Part shown: in pieces, positions 1 through 12,700 of the stretch
Layout of the letters: each line of letters opens with the position of its first letter
How positions within the stretch are numbered: the first letter of the stretch is position 1
From: Candidatus Praeruminimicrobium purgamenti
GTDB taxonomy: Bacteria; Elusimicrobiota; Endomicrobiia; Endomicrobiales; Endomicrobiaceae
Direction: 5' to 3'
DNA length: 64,000 nucleotides
NCBI GenBank assembly: GCA_018433585.1
Contig: JAHDQW010000001.1
Coordinates: 1-64,000 of the forward strand
Translations under genes and position numbers: made by a program
Notes under the pieces: model-generated
The model's database searches: none
What the model was told of the DNA's origin: nothing
What the model saw: only the letters and a program-made list of their open reading frames with translations

Positions 1-1
1 A

Positions 2-760
2 TCGCTTGAATATTTTGTTAATAAAACGAATAAGACAGCCGAAGATTACGGGAACATAGCTTATTGGATAAATGAACTGAACAAATACAGTTCATTATTG
101 ACATCATCCGATAAAGCTTTGATAGCTAAAGCACAGGCAATGGTTAATACTTATAAAAACTCTGACGAAGCTAAAAAGAATGAAGCTGCGGGTTCATTAG
201 CGTTTTTTGTTAACAAAACGAATAAGACATCCGACGATTACGGTCATATATCCTATTGGATATCTGAATTGAAGAAATACGATTCATTATTAACATCATC
301 CGATAAAGCTTTGATTGCCAGAGCAGAAGCAATGGTTAATACTTACAAAAATTCGGATGAAGCTAAAAAAATAGATGTGGCAGCGTCGCTTGAATATTTT
401 GTTAACAAAACAAATAAGACAGCTGAAGATTACGGTCATATAGCTTATTGGATATCTCAGTTGAAAACATACGGTTCATTGTTGACTTCAACCGATAAAG
501 CTTTGATAGCTAAAGCGGAAGCAATGGTTAATACTTATAAAAACTCTGACGAAGCAAAGAAAATAGAAGCAATCGGTTCACTGCAATATTTCGTTAATAA
601 AACTAATAAGACGTCTAAAGATTATGCACATATGTCTTATTGGATAGCTGAAGCTAAAAAGTATCAATCATTATTAAGTGATTCAGATAAAGCCTTGATA
701 GCTAAAGCGGAAGCAATGGTTAATGCATATAATGCTCCTTATAATAATAAGTTGAATGAA
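2..760 (+). repeat. In-frame 192-bp tandem repeat encoding 64-residue units
   Basis: Equivalent codons recur at 98, 290, 482 and 674, exactly 192 bases apart. The window opens inside an earlier copy, and the last copy breaks down after about 25 residues. Each unit carries SDKALIAKAEAMV, then NSDEAKK, then FVNKTNKT and a Tyr/Trp-containing helix. Copies are close but not identical. The array continues upstream, so the total copy number is unknown. A stalk or adhesin-like helical repeat is a guess. Confidence 0.95.
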
Positions 761-3700
761 TTAGAACAGAAATTAAAAGATGCAGGATATACTGTAAAGA
801 GGTCAGGAACAGACAATATATATTTTACTGTTTCAAAGAAAGGAAGCGATCTTGTTCTAAAAGTATATTTGGAAGATTTTACAAGCGTAGAGTCTATAAA
901 CCAAATATTTGATACTTATGAAAAGTTAAAAACAATATCAGATAAAGTAACATACAAGGCAGATGCAAACGGATACTGGTATTTCGAAGTTAAACTCTCA
1001 GTCGGAACTATGAAGGTTTATCCTTTTGATAAATCCGGTAAATTTAATTTTGATATTGAAAAGACGAAGAAAATAGTCGAAATTTATAATAAATTCAATC
1101 AGTTAAGTTCTGTTTACAATGTTTCAATAGAAACAGACGCAAACGGATATCTTTACATAAAGGTTGTTAAAAACGGCGTTGAGGTGCAAATTTATCCTTT
1201 TGATTCAAACGGGAATCTCCTTGAAATATTTGATAATTATTCCGTACAAGATATAGTTGATGTGTATATGTATAATAAAATCGGAGAAGATAACTTTGTT
1301 TCTGACAACAGCGGATTTATGCAGAAGAGACTGGATGTCAGATTAAAAGAAGCTAAGGCATATTTTGATCAGTTAAGGGAACAAACTTCCGGTACTGAAA
1401 CAACCGTTCAGACGGAAGATGGAACTACTACAACTACGACTACGGAACTGACGTTTTGGGATAAGGTTTCGAATTTCTTTGTAAGCATTTGGAACTGGGT
1501 GCGCTCTTTGTTCGGATTAAAACCTCTGAAATTGAAAGAGCCTGCTACAGTTACGACGACTACTCCTTCAACAACCAAGACTACGACAACAGAAAAAGAA
1601 GATGCAATTCCTAACAGCGTTTACACATATCAGGAAAATGGCGCTAAAGTAGAAGTCAAATTGAAAGATACTTTCGATATCAACGGAGAACAAGCCGAAG
1701 TTTATGTGAAAGTATTTTATGATAAAGACGGTAATTATTTGGGAGTAGAAGAATTTGTAAGTTATAAAGATGAATTCTATACAAAGACTGCAACACAGGG
1801 TGAAGATTCTGTTGATACTGTAGCTGATGTTACCGTTGATGGAATTTTATCAGTTGATTCTGACGGTAATTCTCAGGCTTTAACAGACAGCCTTTGCTCG
1901 GAATTAGCCGAGAAATCTTTGAGAGAAAATGATTTTGAGGCAAGCGGACGTATACTCCATGCAGGCACAAACGGCAAAGATGCGGATATGATATTTATAA
2001 CAAATATCAAATTTAACGGTATAGATACAAAAGCCTATATGAATAATGTTTCTATGAATTCAGACGGCACTTATTCAGGCGATATTATAACAAACGAAGG
2101 CGAAAAAATCGGAGAAATGAAGTCGATAAGAATATCAAATGTATACGGAACAATATCTACTACTGATTATGAAAGCATTTTCTCAAACGCAGAAACAAAA
2201 TCGGATAATGAATATTATAAGAGCTTTGAAATAAAATATGACGAAGCTATAGAAAAAGACGCTAAGTTTGAAATGCATATTGCTTCAGACGGATCGGTTT
2301 ATTACACTTATGACGGCAAAAAGACGGAAATAATTTACGGCGATTATTATAATATGAAAGATGCTGAAGCCGAGGCTTTTTCTTTGGACAAGGGAGGAAT
2401 AATAGCTCCTTCAAGATTGTTTATTCCAAAAAATACTGTTTGCCATATAATTAGAAACGGACAGGAAATAGAAGTAAGAATAGCTACGGAAGATTTATAT
2501 GCTTATTCAAAAGGTCAAAAGACTGCATTGAACGGAGTGATTTATACTTATGATGCCGATGGCAAAATTATAAGTCAAACGAGTACATCATTAACAAGCG
2601 AAGAATCGGATTCTGTTGTTTCAACTTTTAAAGATACCGAAATAATAAAGGAAGGAAATAAATGGTATTCCAGAAATGTCAGAATTACTTCTGAAGTTAA
2701 TAATGAAGGAATGATAACGGCTACATATTCATATAAAAATAAAGACAACGGAATAACATACACAAACGGTTCTGTCTTTACCGGAAAAGCAGTTTATAAT
2801 AAAGCAACAGACAGCTTCTATTACGAAACCAGCAGTGAAGTTATAAAAACATTTGACGGTATGAGTTACGCCCAAGCTGTACAGGATACTGATTTACAAT
2901 CATCCGTGCTTACTGAGTTGGTAAAGAAAGCTATTTCAGAATATTCATTTGCTTCCAACTTCGCAGGCCAAGTGGTTGATGAAAACGGGGAATCTATTTT
3001 AGATGCTGACGGAAAAATAAGAACCGATAAAATACAAACGCTTCTTGAAAATTTAACATATGCGAAAGAACAGACTGTTGATGAAAACGGTAATGTCATT
3101 TTGACAGGCTGGAGTATTTATTACAAAGGCATAGAACAGCCTGTAATTAAAATAACGCCTGACGGATTTGTCGATTTTTCTCTGGAAACAGACGGCATTA
3201 AAACAGGTATAAGATACACAATGTCGGATATAAATGAAGACCCTGTCAGCTTGGTTGCAATATCAGACAACAAGACTTTGGTTGTTGATTACTATGAACG
3301 TTCTGCATTTATTGAAGAGAGAGATCCTAATGATGAAAATGCATTGTTGAAGAGATATTATCTTTCTCCTAACGGTACGGAAGTTTTTTCTCAGGAAGCT
3401 CTGCTTAAAGTTATTAAGGAACAAAAACCTACGACTGTTGAAGAATTATTGAATCTTAAAGTAAACGGCAGCAGTTTGTACAGATTAACAAGAACTGAGG
3501 AGTTTACTTATACTGATACATTGCATAAATTTTTGGAAATACCGAGCTATACTTTAACTACGGCGTATTCTGTTGACGGTACTTCAAAAGTAGTCAGCGA
3601 AAGTAAATTAGATTCTTTAAGCTTAGAAAAACAAATAGTTGAATATACGGTAAAAGTATATGACAAAGATATAAATTTTGAAAAGAATGTTAAAATTTAC

Positions 3701-6700
3701 AGAAACTTGCAGGGACAGACAATGGCATCTTATGAGTTGGATAAAGACGGAAAGCCTATCACTGCGGATTTCTACTTTGATTACAATGAATTCGGTATTG
3801 CTAAACGTTCCATATCGTTGGTTAAAGACGGCGACAGTTGGGTCGTTCTAAGAGAATCTGATTATATTGACAGAGCTGTTGTTCCTACTTACAACGATAA
3901 AAACATAACCGAATCTGCAGTATTCAGATTTAAAACTATAGAATTGGCTGATACGGTTAAGATTGATTTGAATACTACAAATTTATCCGAGAATATTTCT
4001 TCAATAGAAAAATTGGATTTAACAGGCAGAAATATAAAACAGGTTAGCGTAACAGCTACGGACGGATACGGAAGAAGAGTTCTTTCTTTTGACGGATATT
4101 CTTTGGATCAGAAAGGAAACTTGTCAGGAGAGCCTAGGTATGTGACTTTCAGTTTTTATAACTCAGATACATCTGTAAGCTTCTTGAATGTTAGCGAATT
4201 ATTGGGTTATGCCACAAATACGGTAACATGTGTATATAATGAAAAATTCGGATATGACGTTACTAAATATTTGGGATTAAACAGTGACGGAAGCATTACT
4301 GTAAAAAGCGGAGTTTCTAAACTTGAAGAATCAGTTATGAGCAGTAATTTTACTTCGACTTCCAATGGAAAGAATATATTGGTTTATAACGTAAACAGCG
4401 AAAAATGGAATACAAGATCCGTAGCAGAAAGCGGATATAATTACAACGGAACGTATAATTACCAGATTTTTAAAGGACTTCCGTTTAAAGGTAAAATTTT
4501 GAAAGGACAGCTTTGGGAAAATGCTACAAAATTATACTATGATTCAAAAGGCTTCCCATCAGAAACATATTTAATTAAAGATGACGGAACTGAAGTTTTG
4601 TATCAGAAACATTATACCGTTTTAATAAATGATCATCCTGGATGTTATTTCATTTATTCAGTAGATCAGGATAACACGGTAACCGAAGCAGTAGATAATA
4701 TGATTTACGGCAAACAGATAGATGCTTCGTTGGATGAAGACGGCGACGGGATAATTGTTGTCGATACAATGGATGAAGCGGCAGGTTTAGCGGAAAGATC
4801 TGGCATGTATTTTGAAAACGGAGTTCATAAGTATAATGTTGAAAGCAAATTTGCTCCTATAGTATATATCGATTATAACTTCTCTTCATTTTCAACGTCT
4901 GTCGTAGAATATGTTAAAGTTTTGTTGAAATATCATTCAGGCAACACTTTACTTGCGAATATATTTGATACGCAAAAGAGACAGAATTTAGTTCCGTTTT
5001 TGGGTACGGTATCAGGATTCCTTCTTGTCTTTACGGTTGTTTTGCCGATAGCTTTATATTTAACCGCAAAAGGCTTGGCAAGCACTGTATTTAAACCTAG
5101 AAAATTCAGAAAACAGGCAAAGGTAAAAATAGCAGAAAAAGAAGGAGTTCCTCCTCAAGAACCTATTGTACAAGAGGAGAAAACCGAAGAAGTAACAAAA
5201 GAAGAATCTTTAATAAACAGCAAAAAAGATAATATAAATCTTAGAATCTCAAGAATCAATAAACATATGAGGTTGCTTGGAGATTATAATGATTATCTGA
5301 CTTCTCTTTTTTATGAAGATCCTACGGTTCTCGCAGACAGATATTTGAAAGATCTCGATAACTATAAAGAAATAAGAGAAAAAGCTTTGCAGGCATCGTC
5401 TTCAAATAATCTTGATGTAAAGTTTGATTTTATTGAAAATTATATTTTAAAGAATATTGTATATCTTTTACATCTTTGTATAACCGACCAGCAGACTAAA
5501 TGGGGTGACGATATGCAAGGCAAAGGTGTTTTGAGAGATATAAAAGATAAAGCAGATTATACGATGTCGGATATAGACCTCAAAACTGTCTTTAAATATT
5601 ATTTGGAAGGCGTAGCAAATAAAAAAGAAGAATTGAATAAAAATACTTCTCTCACACAGGAAGAAAGAGCTCAAGAGATGCTTGCGTATAAGAATGCTCA
5701 TGATCCTATGGTTGAAAATAATTTGACTAAATATTTTAATGAAGTATCAAAAATCATATCAGAAAATAGTGCAGACGAAAAATTAAAAAAATCTCAGGCT
5801 ATAATGAAAAAAGCCGAGGAAATTCTTACTCCTATGAGGAAATGGCTTGCAGAAGAGTATGAAAGAAGAGGAATAGATCAGCCAAGATATCCGGTTGTAA
5901 CTCCTGTTTTAGATAAGGTTATAAGAGGCGTATGGGTAATTTCAGGAGCCTTTATTTTTGCAGGAATATTGGCAGTATCATTGCCTGCTTTGCCTTTCTT
6001 GGCTTCATTCGGGATAGGAGCTTTGTTGAGTTCTCTTTTTGTATTTAATCATTGGATATCTGCCCAGGCTAAAATTGCGCAGAAAGAAACTTCAAAGAAA
6101 AAAGATGACGCACAAATAAAGAAAGATGAAAATATAAAACGTTTGGCCGATATTGTAAATAAAATAACGATGGTTGTTACTTTTGTTGCTGCTGTTGCTT
6201 TCGGGGCATTGGGAGTTATTACAGCGTCAGGGACGTTGACTGTAGGAGTTATTTTGAGCAGTTTCTTTGCTCCTGTTGTGTTGGCCAGCGGATGGTATAT
6301 GATAGGACATTGGCTGCTAAGGCTTGCTCCTTTCTTAAAGTTCAGATTTATTGAAATACCTAAAATGTTTGCCGATATAATAAAATCTGCAAAAGAATAT
6401 AAAGGGGATGTTAAAGACCCTATATTGAAAGAAAATATATCAATGTATAAAAAGTTCTTTGCAGTATACGGTACTCTGAGCGTATTAATAGTTGTTCCTA
6501 CATTATTTTTTGCAATACCTGTGCTTCCGGCAATAGCTTGGTTGGTTGCAGGTCCTATTTTATTCCTTACCGTTTTAATGTTATGGAATACTGTATGGAA
6601 TTTTATGATGGCTGCAAAAGGCACTGCGTATCATCAGGAAGGCAAAGTATCGACTATCACATCAATGAAGCAGATAGATGCTAAGAAATTAAATGTTGTA

Positions 6701-9700
6701 AGAAATAACGGATACCTGCTTGCAGGCTTTAAAGATGCGTTGGTAAAAAATACCTTGCTTGACTTTGATTTGATTACCGATGAGCAGGCAAAAGAATTGA
6801 ATAAGCTTATAGATGATAAAACTATTAACAAAATGCCTGAAGGTTTGAACAGTCAGGCTCAGGAAGAAATAATAAGATTCTTTAATCTTATAGAATCTTT
6901 ATTACAACAGTACGGCGGGGAAAAAGGCTTCCAGTATAAAGTTGATTCTTTGATGGTTGACCAATTGCTCCCTGTGATAGTAAAAGGAACAGGTAAAAAG
7001 AGAATTATTCCTGATGTCGCTTTCTTGGACGGAGAAGCTACCGCGAAAGAAGAAACTGTTAAAGCTATTATTAAATCAGGTTTCAGAACAATGAAAGAAA
7101 CTTATCCTGACAGTTGGTCTATCTTCATGCATAAATTATTGAAAGAATACAATGTAGTTGACGTTGATTCTTTTATTAAAGAAAATAATTTAAATGAATT
7201 AGATACAACACTGAAAAATACTATCAATACAATCGCCGAAAAAACAGGAAGAGACGTTAAATCTGTTGAACATGATGTCCTTTATAACTGGGTAATATAC
7301 AGAAGTGACGGATATTTAAAGACTCTTCTTTACGCTGAGAAATCTGCCGAAGTCGCATTGAGAAGTTTCTTAAAATATAAATTGAGCTCTAAATATTCAG
7401 GTGAAGAATTGGATAAGAAAGTTGCCGAGGAATTAAAATCTTTGTTAATGTTTGTTCACGTACATGAAGATATAGACCCTGATAAGGCAAGCAGCAATTA
7501 CGGCAGCGGTGAAGCACAGACGATTGTCGAAGAATTAGGTAAGAGAGGATATTTGCTAAATAAATACGGAGCAGGCGCTGATGACGGAGTTATCAGAATT
7601 CTTATGTCAACAAAAGGAAATAAGAATGATGAATATGCAAAAGATGCCGCTTCAAAGTGGACTGTAAAGACGGACAAATGGTCTATTACTTATGAAAATA
7701 TGTCAAAATTCTTATCTGAAAACGGTAAAGACGATGCGATGATAGTTAACCTTGACAGAGATCATTTCTTCTTCCCGTCACATTTCTTCTTCCTGCCTAT
7801 ATTGTCAAGCCAGTTTGCCGACGATCCTAATATGGGCTGGGCTTTAGCTCAGCTGGATATGAAAACTGCTGGAGTTTCTCCTGTTGCAGCATCACATGCT
7901 GCTGCCGAAGATGTATGGAATAATTTGACATTGTCTGCACAGCAGGAATCGGCGACTAATATATTGATAAGAAATTTAAAAGCTGAGCTTGCAAAGAAAG
8001 GCGTTAAAAAATTAGATGATATTAACTATATGGCTTTAATATTCCCTAAATTTGTCGATTCAAACGGTAATATACGTTTGGCAAACAGATTGGACTGGCC
8101 GGCTTCGGAACTGGCGGCAAGATATGTTAATGAAACATCAGAAACTGTAAGTAAACTTGAAACGTTGAGAAGCGAATTAGCTGCAAAACTTTCAAAACAG
8201 GGAATTGATATATCAAAAATTGATATAGAAAGTATTATTTTCAATATGCAAAAAACATCTGACGGCAATTACAGCTTGTCAGACAGAAGCAAATGGACTG
8301 CTGAAGAATTGGCAGCGGAATATTTGAAAAATGCAGAGGCTTATAAAGCAAAGCCTATGTATGAACAAGTTGGAAGTTTTGCTTTCTACGGTCCTGGTTT
8401 TATGAGGTATAGTGTTCTTGGAAGATGGGGATACTATATGTCAAATATTGAAGATACCGGAGCGGCAGGAGAAGCGTTAAAAGACGGTTACCACGGCGGA
8501 TATGCTCCGTATATAGTCAACGGCAGACCTAGAGAGATGTTGATGGATTCAATAACTGCTTTCCAAACAAGATTCGGAGGACTTGTTGTAGATTATGCAA
8601 GATCTGTTCCGTTCCAGCAGTTGTTGAAGAGCGATAAAGTTCATTGGACGCAGAAATTAACTCTTTTCAATAATTTTAATTTCTACTTTAATAAACCTAT
8701 AGCGATATTCTTTAACGCTTTGATGTTTGTAGGATCGCTGTTGTTGAGCTTCAGTCCTTTTGCTCCTTTAGCATTCGGAGTAATGTTTATGGCGACAGGG
8801 TTCCTGCTGTCACAGGCAATATCTTCAGGGACAGTCGCTTTATACGTTGAAAGGTTCGGAAAAGTAAAAGGCATAAAAGAATATATGGGAATTATGTGGG
8901 CGTTGGTTTCAACTTTTGTCAGTCTTTTGCCTTTGCATGTAGAGAAAGTTTTAGGCTCATTTGAAGGAAAAGCCGGCGTGTTTACAAGCGGAATCAAAGA
9001 TATAGTATATCCGCAGATGAAATTTAAGGAATTATACAGTTCGTATTCGGCAAGCATTAAATTCGGAATAGGATTGCTTGTTATAGCATTATTGTCACCT
9101 GTAAGTCCGTTCGGTTTTATAGGACAGTTCTTTGTTTACATGATGGCATTTGTGTTTATATTCGGTCCTTTCACTTTTAATGCGGATCATACGAAAGCCG
9201 AAAAGAATGTTTTGAAAATAGCTTTAGGCTCTCTTGCCGCAGAGGCTGTTGTTCTGTTGGCTTTGCCTGTTGTTGCTCCTATAATCCAGATATTAGGATA
9301 TTCAACTATAGCGGTTGCCGCAATTGCGCTGGGCATAATTCACAAAAAATCGCCGAGAGGAAGTTCTTATGTAAGAGCATTCCAAGACGGTGTTAAAGCA
9401 ATTTTCTGGTCGGTTATAAATCCTAGAATTTCTTCAATATTAGACGGTGGACTGAAATGGTTATGTGAAAGAAATTCTGATATGAAAAAAGTCGAAAATG
9501 CCGATGCAATATTACTATTGGGAACAAAATATCCAAAAGTTGCAATAGGTGCATATAATTTGCTGTACTCGGCTACAAATGAAGAATTAGAAGCAAAAGG
9601 AATTGATCCTAAAGATGAAGAAGCCGTAAAAGCATATAAGAAATCAAAGAAAGAGCTGAATGCGAAGAAACCGATATTTATATTAGCCGGCGTAGGAAGA

Positions 9701-12700
9701 GAAACTGGTACTTTGGCTGATATGAAAGCCGGAAAAAATACAAGAATTGATAAAAAGAAAGAAAAAGCAGACATGACCGCTTATACTAAAGCATTGGCTA
9801 AAATAGATGAAATCTTTGATACTTTAGCTTCTAAATCACAATCTGATTTATGGAAAGAACTTCAAAATAAATTTGGAATTGTTAAAGGTAGAAAACAGGC
9901 TAAAGATCAGTATGTCGCAAGCAGAATACTTGAATTACAAAACGAAGGAAAGTCTGTTGATGAAATATTTAAAACCATAGAAGAAGAAACTGTTAAAAAT
10001 GGCGATGAAGAAAAAACTTGGACGCAATTCTATTTCAAAAACGGCGCATTAACATCTGAAGATTTGCAGGCTATAGCTGACGGAAGAATAACAATAGAAG
10101 AAATAGCCGTAAGCAAATTATTGGATAAATCTACCAGAGATAAAGTTTTAATGCCTGAAGCATTTTTATACTATGCAATATTAGTTGTTATGGGTGTTGA
10201 TGAAGCAAACATAAAAATAGATGCTCAATCTACTACTACTGTTGAAAATATGCTTTTAGGTACAGAGTTAATGAAACAGTATCTTAAAGATAATAAAGAT
10301 GCTTCATTGAATAAATTACTTGTTATGCAAGAACCGTATTTGCAGAAAAGAGCAAAAGCCACTGTTCAAAAACAATTGCCTAAAGCTTGGAATGAATGGA
10401 AAGGACAAATAATCAGTTATGCTCCTTATTTGTACGGTAATGCCGAATCATTTAATATTCCTACGACAAATGAAATGAGAAAGAACTTTGTCAGTGAAGT
10501 CGATAAAATGATGGCACGTTCTTTTGACGGCAATCTTGTAGGAGAAAAAATTTCTTTCGGCATTATGTATTCTTCTGAAAAAATGAGATTTATGAATAAA
10601 TTCAAAATAGATGAAGAAAGCGGTATTTTGAAATTAACATTCTTCTTATTTAGCAAGATATGGGTTGCTGCCGATGCGACGATAAAATCCTTAATATTTA
10701 ATGCAAAATTAAAAAGATATAACGAAAAATATAATGCACAGATATTAAAGACTCCTACGACAGAGGAAACACCTGCGGATGTCTCTTCAGATGAGGATAC
10801 ATTCTCTCAAGAAACTGCTGCTCCTCAGGCATCGCAAGCGATTAATGTAGATGAACAAAAAGCTGCGGCTGCAAATGCTAAATTTAACGAAATCAGAAGC
10901 AGCATAAAAGCAATAGAAAAGTTGTTGAATGACGGAATGAATGAAAGAGCATTAAATGCTTTTAATGATTGGAAAAAAGCAGGCGAATATGAAAAACTGC
11001 AGCAAAATATAGGACTTGCTCTGGATAATGCGGATTATTCATTCTCAGACAGCCAGAAAAAGAAATTAGATTTATACAAAAAATATGAACAAATTATATT
11101 AGACAGTATAAAATTCCAGAAACATAATATATCTGTTATAGAAAGTCCTGCATTTATAGCGGATATATTACAGTGGATAAATACGTTTGATATATTGAAA
11201 GAAATGTTGGCGGCTAAGCCTTCATTAGCTTCCGAGATGGGATTAAAGATAAACAAAAAAGGCGATATAACAGGATTTACAGATTCCAAATATGAAGCTA
11301 TATCAAGGTCAATGGCAAAAGAAGTAAACAGAAGATTGGCAAGCAGAGACGGATATTTACAATTCTCGACAGATCCTGCAGATGCAAAAGGGTATGAAAG
11401 ATACAACAGAGTCAAAGAAGGCGTAGTTCAGGTAATTACAAGAGCTATATATGATAAAGTTGTAGTCAATGAATGGGTATATGAAGGTGATTTTGAGAAA
11501 GAATTAAATATCACTGCTTACGAAATAGCATATGACTATTTTGCCGGAATAATAAGACAGGTAAAAACAACAGAAAAGCTCGATTTGTCTGGTTTATCTG
11601 AAAGTGAAAAGACGGCGGTAGAAAAAGCCGTAAAAGAAATAAAATCGTATGAAGAGAAAAATGTCACAAGAAATAATGTAATAAACGAAGCGGAAGAAAC
11701 AGGATATTTAGTATCCAGTTTGATAAATGCAAGCGGCAAAGGTTTGGAAGTATTAGGTAAATTTGATAAGAAAGCCTTGATTTATTCTGCGGCTCCTGGA
11801 ACAGGTAAAGATGAATTAGCCGGCAGAATATTAGGAAAAGGTATTGTAGGAAGGTTAGTAGATCCTGCTGCAAAAATGAAGATTTTGCACACAAGAGATT
11901 TAAGACCTGGCGAAGTACAAGGCGAAAAGTATGTATTTTATAAACCTGAACAGTTGTCAGATCTGTCAAAAGCAGATTCTAATGTAATAACTGTATTGGT
12001 AAACGGACAGCTGCAGGGAGCCGTATTAGGAGAAAAGGCAGAAGTTCCTGTATTTGAAACAAACGATAAAGGTAAAGTCGGTAATGCCCAAATAAAGAAA
12101 CAAGAAGTAAAAGGAATAGGCGCATTATACGGAACGAATAAATTAAGTACCTTGGAAGGCGGTTTCGGCTGGGCATTGGTCGCAAAGAAAGCTCATCCTC
12201 AGGGAAGCTTTATATTTATAAGTCCGTTTACCGATGAAGAGATATTTGTAAGAGGTAAAAATAATCAGTTTATTTCAGAAACATTCCAGGGAGAGCAGGA
12301 GTTAAGACTCGCTAATGAATGTTTACAGGAAATGATAACAGAAAACAAAGGTGAAGTCGATTTAAGCAAAGATGATAATCTCAACAAACTTATAACTAAA
12401 GTTGAAGAACTCCTTGGAAAAGAAATAGCACTAAAAGTAAAAATATCGGCCGAAGCTAAGAAAAAAGCAGATGCCATTGCTGCAGAAGCAAAATTTGATG
12501 AGTTAAGAGCCGAGATAAAGACAGTAGAAACTCTTTTAAACTCTGGCAGAAATACAGATGCTCTTAAAGCATTAGAAAAAATGGGTAGTAAATATGCTGA
12601 CTTGCAGAATGCTGTAGATGCTGCTTTGAAAGCAGGATATGCTTTTGATAAAAAGCAGAAAAAGAAGCTTGAACAATATAGAAATTATAAGGAAATTATA

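Noticed and set aside
98-100. TTG at 98 as the start of giant gene 1
   Set aside because: The same frame is open to base 2 and encodes another copy of the 64-residue repeat, so the gene starts upstream of the window.
2-760. CRISPR array or transposon-like repeats
   Set aside because: The repeats are long, in frame and coding, without spacers, terminal inverted repeats or a transposase.
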